From an uncultured Mailhella sp. (GTDB lineage: Bacteria > Desulfobacterota > Desulfovibrionia > Desulfovibrionales > Desulfovibrionaceae), in the NCBI GenBank assembly GCA_910579055.1, contig CAJTSU010000093.1, forward strand, positions 1 to 13,768: a DNA stretch of 13,768 nt, read 5' to 3'. Shown one piece after another: positions 1 through 6,672 of this stretch; the stretch's first letter is position 1; each line of letters opens with the position of its first letter. Below the pieces are notes generated by a model. That model ran no database searches, was not told the origin of the DNA, and saw only the letters and a list, made by a program, of their open reading frames with translations. Made by a program: the position numbers and the translations under genes.

Positions 1-33
1 GCGCGCAGCGCTTTACGGATAAGGAGAGCAGAG

Positions 34-126
34 ATGAGCCTCGCTCCGCTCGACTTCGAGAGCATTTCTATGACAAAATGCTCTAATGACTGCCGCCCGT
101 GTGGAACACGGCCTGCGTTACAGTAG
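34..126 (+). CDS. possible 30-residue cysteine-bearing small ORF
   Basis: A short frame starts at ATG 34 and stops at TAG 124-126. It is preceded by a perfect AAGGAG at 21-26 with 7-base spacing, which is why it is listed. The peptide is 30 residues with three cysteines spaced C-x3-C-x2-C (C16, C20, C23). That spacing equals the radical SAM cluster motif, but a 30-residue peptide cannot be such an enzyme. It may be a small metal-binding peptide, the 5' remnant of a broken gene, or chance. It lies opposite the 3' flank of tsaD, and its DNA overlaps two hairpins. I recognise no family. Confidence 0.2.
   Translation: MSLAPLDFESISMTKCSNDCRPCGTRPALQ
59..84. repeat. inverted repeat downstream of tsaD
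   Basis: A perfect 9-bp inverted repeat has arms at 59-67 and 76-84 (AGAGCATTT / AAATGCTCT) with an 8-base loop. A second hairpin lies at 97-111 (CCGTGT, 3-base loop, ACACGG). Both follow the tsaD stop on the minus strand. Neither has a U-tract, so a role in ending or stabilising the fbp-tsaD transcript is possible but not shown. Confidence 0.4.
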
Positions 127-177
127 CGTATATTGCGACCCATCCCGGAGCAAAGGCTCACGTCACGCACAGCGCTA

Positions 178-1308
178 TTAACACGGTTCTGCTGCAGAAT
201 CGGGAGACGACCTGGAATAATCAATACTCTCTTCCCGCAACCAGTCGAAGGGAATAATCTGCCCACGGGGAACAGCTGAAAGTTCAAGCGTGTGCCTATA
301 CCCGGCACGGGCCAGAAGCAGGCCGTTCCATGCCACCATGACCCCGTTGTCAGTACACAACGCAGGTGAGGGAACATGCAGTTTCAACCTCTCCTCTTCG
401 GCCAGCTCCCTGAACACACGGCGGACGACGCTATTCGCCGCCACACCGCCCGCCACCACGATTGAACGAGGGCGGAACAGCGCAAGAGCACGGCGTGCCT
501 TGATTGCCAGCGTTTCGGCAACAGCCAGCAAATAGGAAGCCGCGGCATCACACAAAAGGGAAGAAGCGCTGTCCAGCCTTTCCTTCGCCGGGCTTTCTCC
601 GGCAGGAAAACGCGCTTCAGGGTGCCGGGCCAGCCAGGTGGCGCCTGCCGTCTTCAGCCCGCTGAAGCTGAAGTCGAGGTTGTCGTTGTGCGTGTAAGGA
701 CGGGGAAAAAGATGTGAATCCGCTGTTCCGCGCTTGCCCAGCGCATCCAGTAGCGCCCCGCCGGGATAGGGCAGGCCCGCCATTTTGGCGAACTTGTCGC
801 AGGCCTCTCCCGCCGCATCGTCCAGCGTACGGCCCAGAACGAGCATATCTGTGGGACTATCCATACGGTACAGGTGCGTATGCCCGCCGGAAACAAGCAC
901 GCCCAGGGCTGGAAATTCCAGAGGATTTTCCAGCCCGGCCACCAAAAGATGCGCATTGAGATGGTTGACTCCGATCAATGGTATGCCGCGCGCAAAGGCC
1001 AGCGTCTTGGCAAAAGCCAGACCGACCAGTAGGCTGCCGAGTAGTCCCGGGCCGCGCGTAACCGCAATGCGATCCACCCTGGCCCAGCCGCTCTCGGGAT
1101 CATCCGCCCAACCCGCTCTTCTCCATAATTCATCAAAAAGGCGGGGCATCAGGCGCGCGTGTTCACGTGACGCCAACTCCGGCACAACACCGCCGAACAG
1201 TGCATGAATATCGACTTGCGTGGACATGACGGAAGCGCGCACGCCGCTGTCATCCACCAGAGCCAGAGCGCTTTCGTCGCACGAGCTTTCCACCCCGAGC
1301 ACAAGCAT
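178..1308 (-). CDS. tsaD: tRNA N6-adenosine threonylcarbamoyltransferase TsaD
   Basis: TsaD transfers the threonylcarbamoyl group from threonylcarbamoyl-AMP to A37 of ANN-decoding tRNAs, giving t6A. It works in the cytoplasm with TsaB and TsaE. The 376-residue product is an ASKHA-fold (Kae1/Qri7 family) protein. It begins with the family N-terminus VLGVESSCDES (residues 3-13). The metal site is visible as H116 and H120 in NHLNAH, with D320 in CTDNG. Nucleotide and substrate loops are SGGHTH (140-145), GEACDKFAK (167-175) and VVAGGVAAN (284-292). E. coli TsaD is about 337 residues; the excess here is mostly the C-terminal tail after residue 345 and a short insert near 230-245. The start is set by GGGAGG with a 6-base spacer. 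It lies 20 bases after the ancestral fbp stop, suggesting co-transcription, and the frameshifted fbp frame now overlaps its first 59 bases. Confidence 0.97.
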   Translation of the reverse strand: MLVLGVESSCDESALALVDDSGVRASVMSTQVDIHALFGGVVPELASREHARLMPRLFDELWRRAGWADDPESGWARVDRIAVTRGPGLLGSLLVGLAFAKTLAFARGIPLIGVNHLNAHLLVAGLENPLEFPALGVLVSGGHTHLYRMDSPTDMLVLGRTLDDAAGEACDKFAKMAGLPYPGGALLDALGKRGTADSHLFPRPYTHNDNLDFSFSGLKTAGATWLARHPEARFPAGESPAKERLDSASSLLCDAAASYLLAVAETLAIKARRALALFRPRSIVVAGGVAANSVVRRVFRELAEEERLKLHVPSPALCTDNGVMVAWNGLLLARAGYRHTLELSAVPRGQIIPFDWLREESIDYSRSSPDSAAEPC

Positions 1309-2332
1309 GGGCTGCCTCCCGGGGCCGTTCAGCCGCGCCGCCGGTAAATGGCCGCCACCTTTTCCACATCCCGGGCGGAGCCGATAAACAACGGCGTCCG
1401 GTCATGAATCGCTTCCGGCCTCTTTTCAAGAATACGCCCGGCGCCGTCGGTGGCGAGCCCGCCTGCTCGGCCAGCATGGCCAGAGGGGCGGCCTCGTACA
1501 TCAGGCGCAGTTTGCCCTGCGGCTTACGAGCTTCCGCCGGGTACAGAAAAATGCCGCCATACAACATGGTACGGTGAAAGTCCGCCACCAGCGATCCCAC
1601 ATAGCGCAGAGAGTGGGGCTGCCCGTCCGTCGGCCGGGCAAACATATCCACGGCTTCACGAGCGCATTCGTCCCAGTGCGGGTAGTAGGCGTCGTTGACG
1701 GAATAGACTGCGCCTGTCTCAGGGATGCGCATATCGGGATGCGACAATAAAAATTCGCCGATGCTCGGATCAAGGGTAAAACCGTTTACGCCCTGCCCGG
1801 TGGAATACACCAGCATGGTGGACGGCCCGTACACAAAATAACCGGCCGCAACCTGCTCCAGCCCCGGGCGGAGCAGTTCTTCTTTTCGCACTTCGCCCCC
1901 GGCGTTCTCCGCACGGCGGTAAATGGAAAATATCGTGCCGATGCTCACATTCACATCAATATTTGACGAACCATCCAGGGGATCGAAGAATATGATGTAA
2001 CGCCCGCGCTCCCCGCCCTGCGTTCCTTTGGAAAGAAGCAGCGGTTCCGCCAACTCTTCCGAACCGAGCGCGCACACAGCCCCGCAGGCCTGCATCCGGT
2101 ACACAAGGACACTGTTGGCGAACTCGTCCAGCTTCTGCACGCGCTCGCCCTGCACGTTGACTTCGCCGGTACCGCCGAGAATATCCACCAGCCCGGCCTG
2201 TTTTACGTTGCGGGAAATAATCTTGGCTGAAACGATCAAATCATACAACAATGCGGTAAACTGCCCTGTGGCATGGGGGGAACTGAGCTTCTGGGTAGAA
2301 AGCAAGTGTTCAGTAACCGTGATCTCAGGCAT
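1250..2332 (-). CDS. fbp: fructose-1,6-bisphosphatase class I, C-terminus frameshifted
   Basis: FBPase hydrolyses fructose-1,6-bisphosphate to fructose-6-phosphate in gluconeogenesis (cytoplasm, Mg2+ dependent). The start is ATG 2332, with GGGAG seven bases upstream; an in-frame TTG at 2350 would swallow that site. The metal-binding signature is intact: E92/E93 in SEE, D117 and D120 in FDPLDGSSN, and E280 in YEAAP. After A291 the frame is lost. Families of this type continue as AGGxATDG and end near residue 335, but this frame runs on as a basic, proline- and arginine-rich tail of unrelated sequence to give 360 residues, reading into tsaD. The expected C-terminus is encoded in the shifted frame at 1329-1457. 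The gene is therefore either a pseudogene or carries a sequencing error. The catalytic residues all precede the shift, but loss of the C-terminal strands would probably destabilise the enzyme. Ancestral extent is 1329-2332. Confidence 0.93.
   Translation of the reverse strand: MPEITVTEHLLSTQKLSSPHATGQFTALLYDLIVSAKIISRNVKQAGLVDILGGTGEVNVQGERVQKLDEFANSVLVYRMQACGAVCALGSEELAEPLLLSKGTQGGERGRYIIFFDPLDGSSNIDVNVSIGTIFSIYRRAENAGGEVRKEELLRPGLEQVAAGYFVYGPSTMLVYSTGQGVNGFTLDPSIGEFLLSHPDMRIPETGAVYSVNDAYYPHWDECAREAVDMFARPTDGQPHSLRYVGSLVADFHRTMLYGGIFLYPAEARKPQGKLRLMYEAAPLAMLAEQAGSPPTAPGVFLKRGRKRFMTGRRCLSAPPGMWKRWRPFTGGAAERPREAAHACARGGKLVRRKRSGSGG
1329..1457 (-). pseudogene. fbp: displaced C-terminal segment of fbp (out of frame)
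   Basis: Read one frame over from the main fbp frame, this stretch gives 42 residues beginning LATDGAGRILEKRPEAIHDR, then TPLFIGSARDVEKVAAIYRR and a TGA stop. That is the standard class I FBPase ending (compare E. coli AGGKASDG...). The junction is at bases 1458-1459. Restoring one GGCG-type tetranucleotide there would give EQAGGLATDG and a protein of about 335 residues, the normal family length. The stop then falls 20 bases before tsaD rather than inside it. Confidence 0.9.
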
Positions 2333-2353
2333 GAAACACTCCCGTGGCAAAAA

Positions 2354-2359
2354 ATTATG
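2354..2359 (-). promoter_or_regulatory. possible -10 box for fbp
   Basis: The minus strand reads CATAAT here (5 of 6 to TATAAT), 21 bases before the fbp ATG. No good -35 hexamer sits 16-18 bases upstream, and the terminator stem occupies that place. This is a weak candidate; read-through from upstream is the alternative. Confidence 0.2.
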
Positions 2360-2361
2360 TT

Positions 2362-2383
2362 AAAAACGCTTTCATGAGAAAGC
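2362..2383 (-). terminator. intrinsic terminator after the lipoprotein gene
   Basis: On the minus strand GCTTTC, a 4-base loop and GAAAGC are followed by G and five T (stem 2368-2383, T-tract 2362-2366). It lies about 90 bases after the lipoprotein stop and about 30 bases before the fbp start. A further CCTCG-AAG-CGAGG hairpin sits just upstream at about 2389-2401. It would separate the pgsA-to-lipoprotein unit from fbp-tsaD. Confidence 0.7.
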
Positions 2384-2472
2384 CATACCCTCGCTTCGAG
2401 GATGGAAGCTTCCTGCGGCAGGCGTCCGGCCCAACAAACATGGCGCAAACTACAGGAATCAGCTTACCGGAG

Positions 2473-3249
2473 CTATCGGGCCGGGCCGGCTATGACCAGC
2501 GGCATGCCGCCGAGATAGCGGACAATCCAAACCATCGCGCTGTCGCCTTCACCAATCTGCCCGAAGGACCGCCGGCTCAGCACTTCCTCCCAATCAGCTT
2601 CGGCCAGAGGCGTTTCGTCATACATGCGATCCCCCGACCACAGCGTTACATCTGACGCACGCGCCACGATATCGCCGGCCGCGTCGGCATAGGGCAGCAG
2701 AGAACGAAAATCGAACGTCACGACCAAAAAGCCCGCGGGCTCTGCTTCACGCATAATCGGGCGGGCCAGAATTATCTCGGGGCCCATGGGGGTATCTTGA
2801 GCACAGGCCCGGAGGGCGCGCGGGGAACTTTTCGGAGGGACGGTCAAGAGCGGAGTATAGTCAAGTTGCTTCAGCGGGATAGAGGGCACAGAAGCAAACA
2901 CGTTGGCATCCCCATCCAGAACCGTCACGCCGGAAAGCCAGGGAAAACGGCGCAGCAGCATGTCCGCCGTATTCTGATCCGGCATGCCGCCCAGGGCTTC
3001 CATGGTACGTTCCAATTCCGTGATCTGCCAGTCCAGAGCCATAAGGCGGGAAGCCAGCCTGCTTTCCCCTTCCGGCAGGGTTTCGGCGGAAGCCAAGTCC
3101 AGCTTCACCGGCCGGTTGACATAGGTATAGTACAAGCCGCTGGTTGTTTTCCAGGCCCTGGTTTCCGTCAGCGTGCTGCACCCGGGCAGCAGGGCAAGAA
3201 CACACGCCGACACTGCACAACTGAAAGCAAGACAAAAAGGAACACGCAC
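2473..3249 (-). CDS. predicted periplasmic lipoprotein, Cache/PDC-like sensor fold
   Basis: This is a lipoprotein of unknown function. A hydrophobic signal ends in the lipobox LLPGC; the lipidated cysteine is residue 24 counted from the GTG start. Serine follows it, so outer-membrane retention is plausible. The mature part has a helical stretch (about 62-100) followed by an alternating beta pattern (SGVTVLDGDANVFASVPSI, later IILARPIM and GFLVVTFDFRSLL). That order resembles Cache/PDC ligand-sensing domains, though no signalling output domain is attached; this is an inference from pattern only. The start is decided by AGGAG at 3256-3260: it abuts an ATG at 3255 (spacing zero) but sits 6 bases before GTG 3249, so GTG is preferred (258 residues). 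The gene starts 23 bases after the TPR gene and is the last gene before the terminator at 2362-2383. It may act at the cell surface in the same envelope process as its neighbours. Confidence 0.8.
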   Translation of the reverse strand: MRVPFCLAFSCAVSACVLALLPGCSTLTETRAWKTTSGLYYTYVNRPVKLDLASAETLPEGESRLASRLMALDWQITELERTMEALGGMPDQNTADMLLRRFPWLSGVTVLDGDANVFASVPSIPLKQLDYTPLLTVPPKSSPRALRACAQDTPMGPEIILARPIMREAEPAGFLVVTFDFRSLLPYADAAGDIVARASDVTLWSGDRMYDETPLAEADWEEVLSRRSFGQIGEGDSAMVWIVRYLGGMPLVIAGPAR

Positions 3250-3255
3250 AGACAT

Positions 3256-3260
3256 CTCCT
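3256..3260 (-). promoter_or_regulatory. ribosome binding site selecting a GTG start
   Basis: AGGAG on the minus strand lies immediately before ATG 3253-3255, too close to use it, and exactly 6 bases before GTG 3247-3249. It decides the start of the lipoprotein gene in favour of GTG. Confidence 0.6.
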
Positions 3261-3272
3261 GCTGAGGCCCCT

Positions 3273-4658
3273 TTAACGGGCCCGATTTTCCAGACGAACG
3301 GCCAGTTTTTCCAGCATGTCCAAAATTCCCCGCGATGATGAAGTTGCGCCCGCGCGTGCAGGAGCGGGACTTCCGCTAGACATCGCATCCGGCCCGGAAG
3401 CAAGCGCTGAAGGCAATGTCATGGAGGAAGAACTCGCAGAGGCGGGCGTGACAGAGGAAGAGGATGCCGCCAAGGATGTGGTCAGGGGAACGGACGCGCC
3501 GCCCTGGGTCGCGCGCAAACTGTCAAGCCTCCGGTAAATGGCCGGCAGGTCTTCGGGCAGAGCCGTGGCCGCCAGTTCCTCATAAATATCAATAGCGCCG
3601 CGCACATCGCCCTGTTCAGCCAGAATTTCAGCCATGGATCGCGTCCGCAGCGAACATTTTTCTTCAGGCGTCACAGATGCGCCGGATACGACTTCAGCAG
3701 AAGCTTCAGGCATACCGCTCGGCGTTTGCGTCTCGTCTTCAAGTTCAGATACGGACGGTTCGGGCAATTCGGGTGTGCCCCGGAAAGTGTCGCTCTCCCG
3801 CGCGGTCTCGTGCTGCGGTTCCTCTCCGGCAAGAGCGTTGTCGGGGGCCGGGGCAAGAACATCGTCCAACACGGTTTGCGGCTCAAGGGAGAGGCTTGCT
3901 TCATGCTGTTCATCCGTAAAAGGAACAAGCTCCGCCCTCTTCTCGTCATGCGCAGCGTCCCGTACAGACGAGTTGCCCTCAGCGGCCGTCAATACGGCAG
4001 GGGCTTCCGTCTCTTCATCAATCCAGGCGCGTTCTTCCTCGCCATATTCTTCCCGCGTCTGTTCATCCAGAACCCGCTCCGTACAACGATCCGGCGTCTT
4101 TTCTTGCGGGGCGGCCCCCGACGCGCAGTCGGGCGCGGAACAGCGCATGGCGCGCAGGCCTGCCGAAAGCACCTCTGCCAGCGTCACGCGGGAATTGCGC
4201 AGCAATGCTCCAAGCAGCCCCAAAGAAGCGGACAGGTCGGCCTGTGTCCCGTCTGCGGCGGCAAGTTCACTCCAGGCCTCCCAGAAACCGGGATATTCCT
4301 TGAACAGAACGGCAAGGCGCGCCACCTCTGCGCCGCATTCCGCCGGGCGCCCTTCTTTGTGCAGCACATCAATGAGCAAAAGACGCGCCTCAATAAATTC
4401 AGGATGAGTTTCCAAGCCTTGGCGCAACACGTCAACAGCCTCGCCGGAATACCCCTGCTCGACAAGCAGACGGGCAAACGGCAGAAACACCTTGGAGCCG
4501 GGTTCAAGCTCCAGCACCTCGCGATACCAGTTAAGCTTTTCCCGTTTCATGGCCTCACTGAGAGCGACGTTCCCTTCTCCGGCCTCCTTCGCAGACGGGG
4601 GCGGCGTGTAGGAGTTGCGATCCTGCCTGCCGGGGAACGCGTTATTCGGGGTGTTCAT
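3273..4658 (-). CDS. tetratricopeptide-repeat protein with acidic low-complexity middle
   Basis: A 461-residue protein with no signal peptide or membrane segment, so probably cytoplasmic. Residues about 35-130 form TPR-like helical pairs (for example WYREVLELEPGSKVFLPFAR, then LLVEQGYSGEAVDVLRQGL). Residues 180-335 are acidic and proline/glutamate-rich, likely disordered. One more TPR-like pair follows at 341-382 (MAEILAEQGDVRGAIDIYEE). A Ser/Ala-rich linker at 390-442 leads to a final helix (ILDMLEKLAVRLENRAR), possibly a docking helix. TPR proteins are protein-binding scaffolds; no enzyme motif is seen. ATG 4658 is chosen because AGGA lies just upstream and it overlaps the FtsB-like stop by 17 bases, typical of translational coupling. 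The frame remains open upstream to 4886, but that part overlies the FtsB-like gene. The neighbours suggest a role in cell-envelope or division-linked assembly, which is inference. Confidence 0.85.
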   Translation of the reverse strand: MNTPNNAFPGRQDRNSYTPPPSAKEAGEGNVALSEAMKREKLNWYREVLELEPGSKVFLPFARLLVEQGYSGEAVDVLRQGLETHPEFIEARLLLIDVLHKEGRPAECGAEVARLAVLFKEYPGFWEAWSELAAADGTQADLSASLGLLGALLRNSRVTLAEVLSAGLRAMRCSAPDCASGAAPQEKTPDRCTERVLDEQTREEYGEEERAWIDEETEAPAVLTAAEGNSSVRDAAHDEKRAELVPFTDEQHEASLSLEPQTVLDDVLAPAPDNALAGEEPQHETARESDTFRGTPELPEPSVSELEDETQTPSGMPEASAEVVSGASVTPEEKCSLRTRSMAEILAEQGDVRGAIDIYEELAATALPEDLPAIYRRLDSLRATQGGASVPLTTSLAASSSSVTPASASSSSMTLPSALASGPDAMSSGSPAPARAGATSSSRGILDMLEKLAVRLENRAR

Positions 4659-5007
4659 CCGTTCCTGCTCCTGTCCAAGGGGAATTTTCTTCTCCGGCCT
4701 CATCAAAAAGATAGAGGATTTCGTCACTGCGCACATAGTTGAGGCGTTGTCTGATGACTTTTTCCATATATGCCGGGTCGGTCTGCAAAAGACGTATCTC
4801 CAGGCTGATTTCAGCCCTGCGCTTGTCCAGACCGGCCAGTTCCGCAGAGAGGGCATGTTGCAGCCCTTTAAGGTTTCGCCATTCACTCACGCTCTGGTCG
4901 CCCCACATCAGACGAACCGCCAGGGTAGCGTTCAGAAACAGCGCCAGGGCCAGAATGGCAAAACGCCAGAAAAAGGAAAACGAAGTTCCGCCGTCTCGGC
5001 CACTCAT
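4642..5007 (-). CDS. septum formation initiator family protein (FtsB/DivIC-like)
   Basis: A 121-residue bitopic membrane protein with the layout of FtsB/DivIC: a short cytoplasmic N-terminus, one membrane segment (about 12-33), a periplasmic coiled coil (about 42-75: GLQHALSAELAGLDKRRAEI) and the family end motif (RQRLNYVRSDEILYLF, 86-101). In E. coli, FtsB forms a complex with FtsL and FtsQ that activates the septal synthase FtsWI. The C-terminal 20 residues are acidic and unconserved in look. The start has AGGA seven bases upstream. It lies 34 bases after pgsA and overlaps the TPR gene, so the three are likely co-expressed. The family call is firm; equivalence to E. coli FtsB is likely but not proven. 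Confidence 0.88.
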   Translation of the reverse strand: MSGRDGGTSFSFFWRFAILALALFLNATLAVRLMWGDQSVSEWRNLKGLQHALSAELAGLDKRRAEISLEIRLLQTDPAYMEKVIRQRLNYVRSDEILYLFDEAGEENSPWTGAGTDEHPE

Positions 5008-5042
5008 ATCTGAATCCTGCGCGATCTGTTCACCGTTGCGGT

Positions 5043-5693
5043 TCAGGAGGCGTCTTGACTGGGCTGCTGCGGGTTTGATGCTTTGGCGCCATCTCCGGCA
5101 TGCGCGGTATCCAATCGGGACGAACTCCAGTCGCAGTAAAAACGATAAAAATAATTAACGCCTGATACTATCGTGAGAATCAGCGCGATGTAAAGAATAA
5201 AAATCCCGATGCCATGCACCGGCAAGCCCCAGAAAGGATAATGAATCAACAGGGGAACAAGCGCCACGATCTGGAGCACTGTTTTCCATTTGCCGTACCT
5301 GTCCGCCGCGATGACCACGCCATAATCTGCCGCAACGGCCCTCAACCCGGTCACGGCCAGCTCCCGCACAATAACGAGAATCGTCACCCAGGCAGGTACC
5401 CACCCCAATGCCGCCATCTGCACCAGTACAGAACAGATAAGCAATTTATCAGCCAGGGGGTCAAGAAATTTGCCGAACGTAGTGACCATGCCTTCACGGC
5501 GGGCAATATATCCGTCCAGAAAATCACTGAGCGAGGCAAGCACAAACAGAGAGGCTGCAATCCAACACCACAGGGGGCGAGGGAAATGCATGAGAACAAC
5601 AATGGGCAAGGCAGCACCGATGCGCAGCAGCGTAATCCGGTTGGCCCAGTTCAGACGCTTCACCTGCGCCCAAAGTGACAGGGAGGAGGCCAT
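5043..5693 (-). CDS. pgsA: CDP-diacylglycerol-glycerol-3-phosphate 3-phosphatidyltransferase
   Basis: PgsA makes phosphatidylglycerophosphate from CDP-diacylglycerol and glycerol-3-phosphate, the committed step to phosphatidylglycerol and cardiolipin, in the inner membrane. The 216-residue product has the full CDP-alcohol phosphotransferase signature D-x2-DG-x2-AR-x8-G-x3-D-x3-D, with D57, D60, D78 and D82. Several membrane helices are evident (about 29-56, 83-115, 140-180). NRITLLRI near residues 18-25 is the usual PgsA N-terminus, which separates it from PssA and CLS relatives. A hydrophilic tail (about 188-216) extends past the usual E. coli length of 182. The start has AAGGA seven bases upstream. 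A promoter-like sequence and a structured leader lie ahead of it (5786-5861). It heads the run pgsA, FtsB-like, TPR, lipoprotein. Confidence 0.95.
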   Translation of the reverse strand: MASSLSLWAQVKRLNWANRITLLRIGAALPIVVLMHFPRPLWCWIAASLFVLASLSDFLDGYIARREGMVTTFGKFLDPLADKLLICSVLVQMAALGWVPAWVTILVIVRELAVTGLRAVAADYGVVIAADRYGKWKTVLQIVALVPLLIHYPFWGLPVHGIGIFILYIALILTIVSGVNYFYRFYCDWSSSRLDTAHAGDGAKASNPQQPSQDAS

Positions 5694-5785
5694 GGCACAT
5701 TCCTTAAAAAAATTTCAGCCGGATATGCTTCAAGCTCTGGCCGGCACCATCCGGAACTCCCCTTGCAGCGGAGCTAAAAATTCGG

Positions 5786-5830
5786 ATGGGTGCCATACGG
5801 GTCCCCGCCGGCGCGGGGAGAGATACCCAT
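5786..5830 (-). promoter_or_regulatory. structured leader upstream of pgsA (attenuator-like)
   Basis: A six-pair GC hairpin (5803-5808 with 5813-5818, CCCCGC / GCGGGG, 4-base loop) is nested inside a longer-range pairing ATGGGT / ACCCAT (5786-5791 with 5825-5830). An alternative outer stem uses a nearer copy of GGGT (5799-5802). On the minus strand the structure is followed by ATTTTTA (about 5775-5781). It would sit at the very 5' end of an RNA starting from the promoter at 5834-5861, about 90 bases before the pgsA start. It may be an attenuator, or simply a weak terminator of pcm read-through. It matches no riboswitch class that I know. Confidence 0.4.
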
Positions 5831-5833
5831 AGG

Positions 5834-5861
5834 ATTTTCATCGCTCGAGCCGTTTTGTCAA
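5834..5861 (-). promoter_or_regulatory. sigma70-type promoter for pgsA
   Basis: The minus strand carries a perfect TTGACA (5856-5861), 16 bases, then GAAAAT (5834-5839; 4 of 6 to consensus). Transcription would start near 5827, giving a leader of about 130 bases for pgsA that includes the nested hairpin. Confidence 0.5.
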
Positions 5862-6009
5862 TTCCTTTTTCCTTTTCGCTGTGTTGTGGAACCGTGTTGA
5901 AAATAACCTTGACCGCCGGAGGCGCGATCGCAGTGAGCCTGAAGCGACGCCCCCCCACGCCGCATGCGGGGTTTACCACCACGTTATGCCGACGAACAAG
6001 AGGCGGCGA

Positions 6010-6672
6010 CTATTTCTGGCTCCAGCCGCAGTTGCCCACCAGATCCACAAATGCCACGGCTCCGCAATCCTCCACATTCATGCGCCCGTTTTCCTTGCGA
6101 ACGCGGACAAGCCGCTGAGTCCCCCGTTGCTTACCGGCCGGAATGACCATAATCCCCGGTTCCGCCAGTTGCTCCGCCAGAGCTTCGGGGATGCCCGGCC
6201 CGCCCGCGGCCACGATAATCCGGTCGAACGGAGCCATCTCGGGCCAACCCAGCGTTCCGTCGGAGAGCAAGGTGCGCACATTGTGCATGCCGAGTGAGGT
6301 CAGGCGTTCGCGCGCTTCCATGTACAGGGGCCGCAGGCGCTCCACACTGAACACGGTAAGCCCCATACGGTACAGCACAGCGGCCTGATATCCCGATCCC
6401 GTGCCCACTTCCAGCACGCTCATGCCGGGTTCGGCTTCAAGCATCTGACACATAAGCCCCACGACCCAGGGTTGAGAAATGGTCTGACCGTGCCCTATCG
6501 GCAGGGGCCGATCGTCATAGGCCGTAGGTATGAGCCCTTCCGGCACAAAAAAATGCCGGGGCAGGCTCCCCATGGCTTCCAGCACCCGTGCGTCCCGGAT
6601 GCCTCTGCCGGCCAACTGCTCGCGCACCATGCGCCGGCGAGGTATACGGTAATCCATATCCGCAAACTGCAT
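6010..6672 (-). CDS. pcm: protein-L-isoaspartate O-methyltransferase
   Basis: Pcm methylates L-isoaspartyl residues in damaged proteins using S-adenosylmethionine, beginning their repair; it is cytoplasmic. The 220-residue product is close to the usual length (about 208-220). Visible are the family motif PIGHGQTISQP (58-68), the SAM-binding motif I LEVGTGSGY (87-95), the acidic residue E111 after strand two (VFSVE), SDGTLGWPEMAPFDRI (137-152), and the C-terminal GIMVIPAG (173-180). The start at 6672 has AAAGGA about ten bases upstream, slightly far; ATG 6657 (MDYRIPR) is an alternative with a poorer site. It may be transcribed alone, as a promoter and hairpin separate it from pgsA. Confidence 0.95.
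   Translation of the reverse strand: MQFADMDYRIPRRRMVREQLAGRGIRDARVLEAMGSLPRHFFVPEGLIPTAYDDRPLPIGHGQTISQPWVVGLMCQMLEAEPGMSVLEVGTGSGYQAAVLYRMGLTVFSVERLRPLYMEARERLTSLGMHNVRTLLSDGTLGWPEMAPFDRIIVAAGGPGIPEALAEQLAEPGIMVIPAGKQRGTQRLVRVRKENGRMNVEDCGAVAFVDLVGNCGWSQK

Larger units (their letters stand above)
5694..6009. other. spacer between pcm and pgsA
   Basis: This 316-base spacer has no convincing gene. A 92-codon minus-strand frame at 5704-5982 has no matching ribosome site or recognisable content. It holds a promoter candidate (5834-5861), a nested hairpin (5786-5830) followed by a five-T run, a seven-C tract (5950-5956), and the palindrome CCGCATGCGG at 5960-5969 just downstream of pcm. Confidence 0.6.

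Noticed and set aside
3726..4742. A 338-codon plus-strand frame opposite the TPR gene
   Set aside because: Arg- and Gly-rich with no recognisable motif or ribosome site, and it overlies the TPR protein and part of the FtsB-like gene.
4659..4886. Longer N-terminus for the TPR protein
   Set aside because: This extension overlays the FtsB-like gene, is Trp/Arg-rich and unlike the rest of the protein, and has no ribosome site, whereas ATG 4658 has one.
5786..5830. Known riboswitch or structured RNA (SAM, fluoride, glycine, small SRP RNA)
   Set aside because: I compared the conserved cores that I remember and none fits; it is kept only as an unassigned structured leader.
5704..5982. A 92-codon minus-strand frame in the pcm-pgsA spacer
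   Set aside because: No ribosome site, unremarkable composition, and it spans the promoter and hairpin elements; no family is recognisable.
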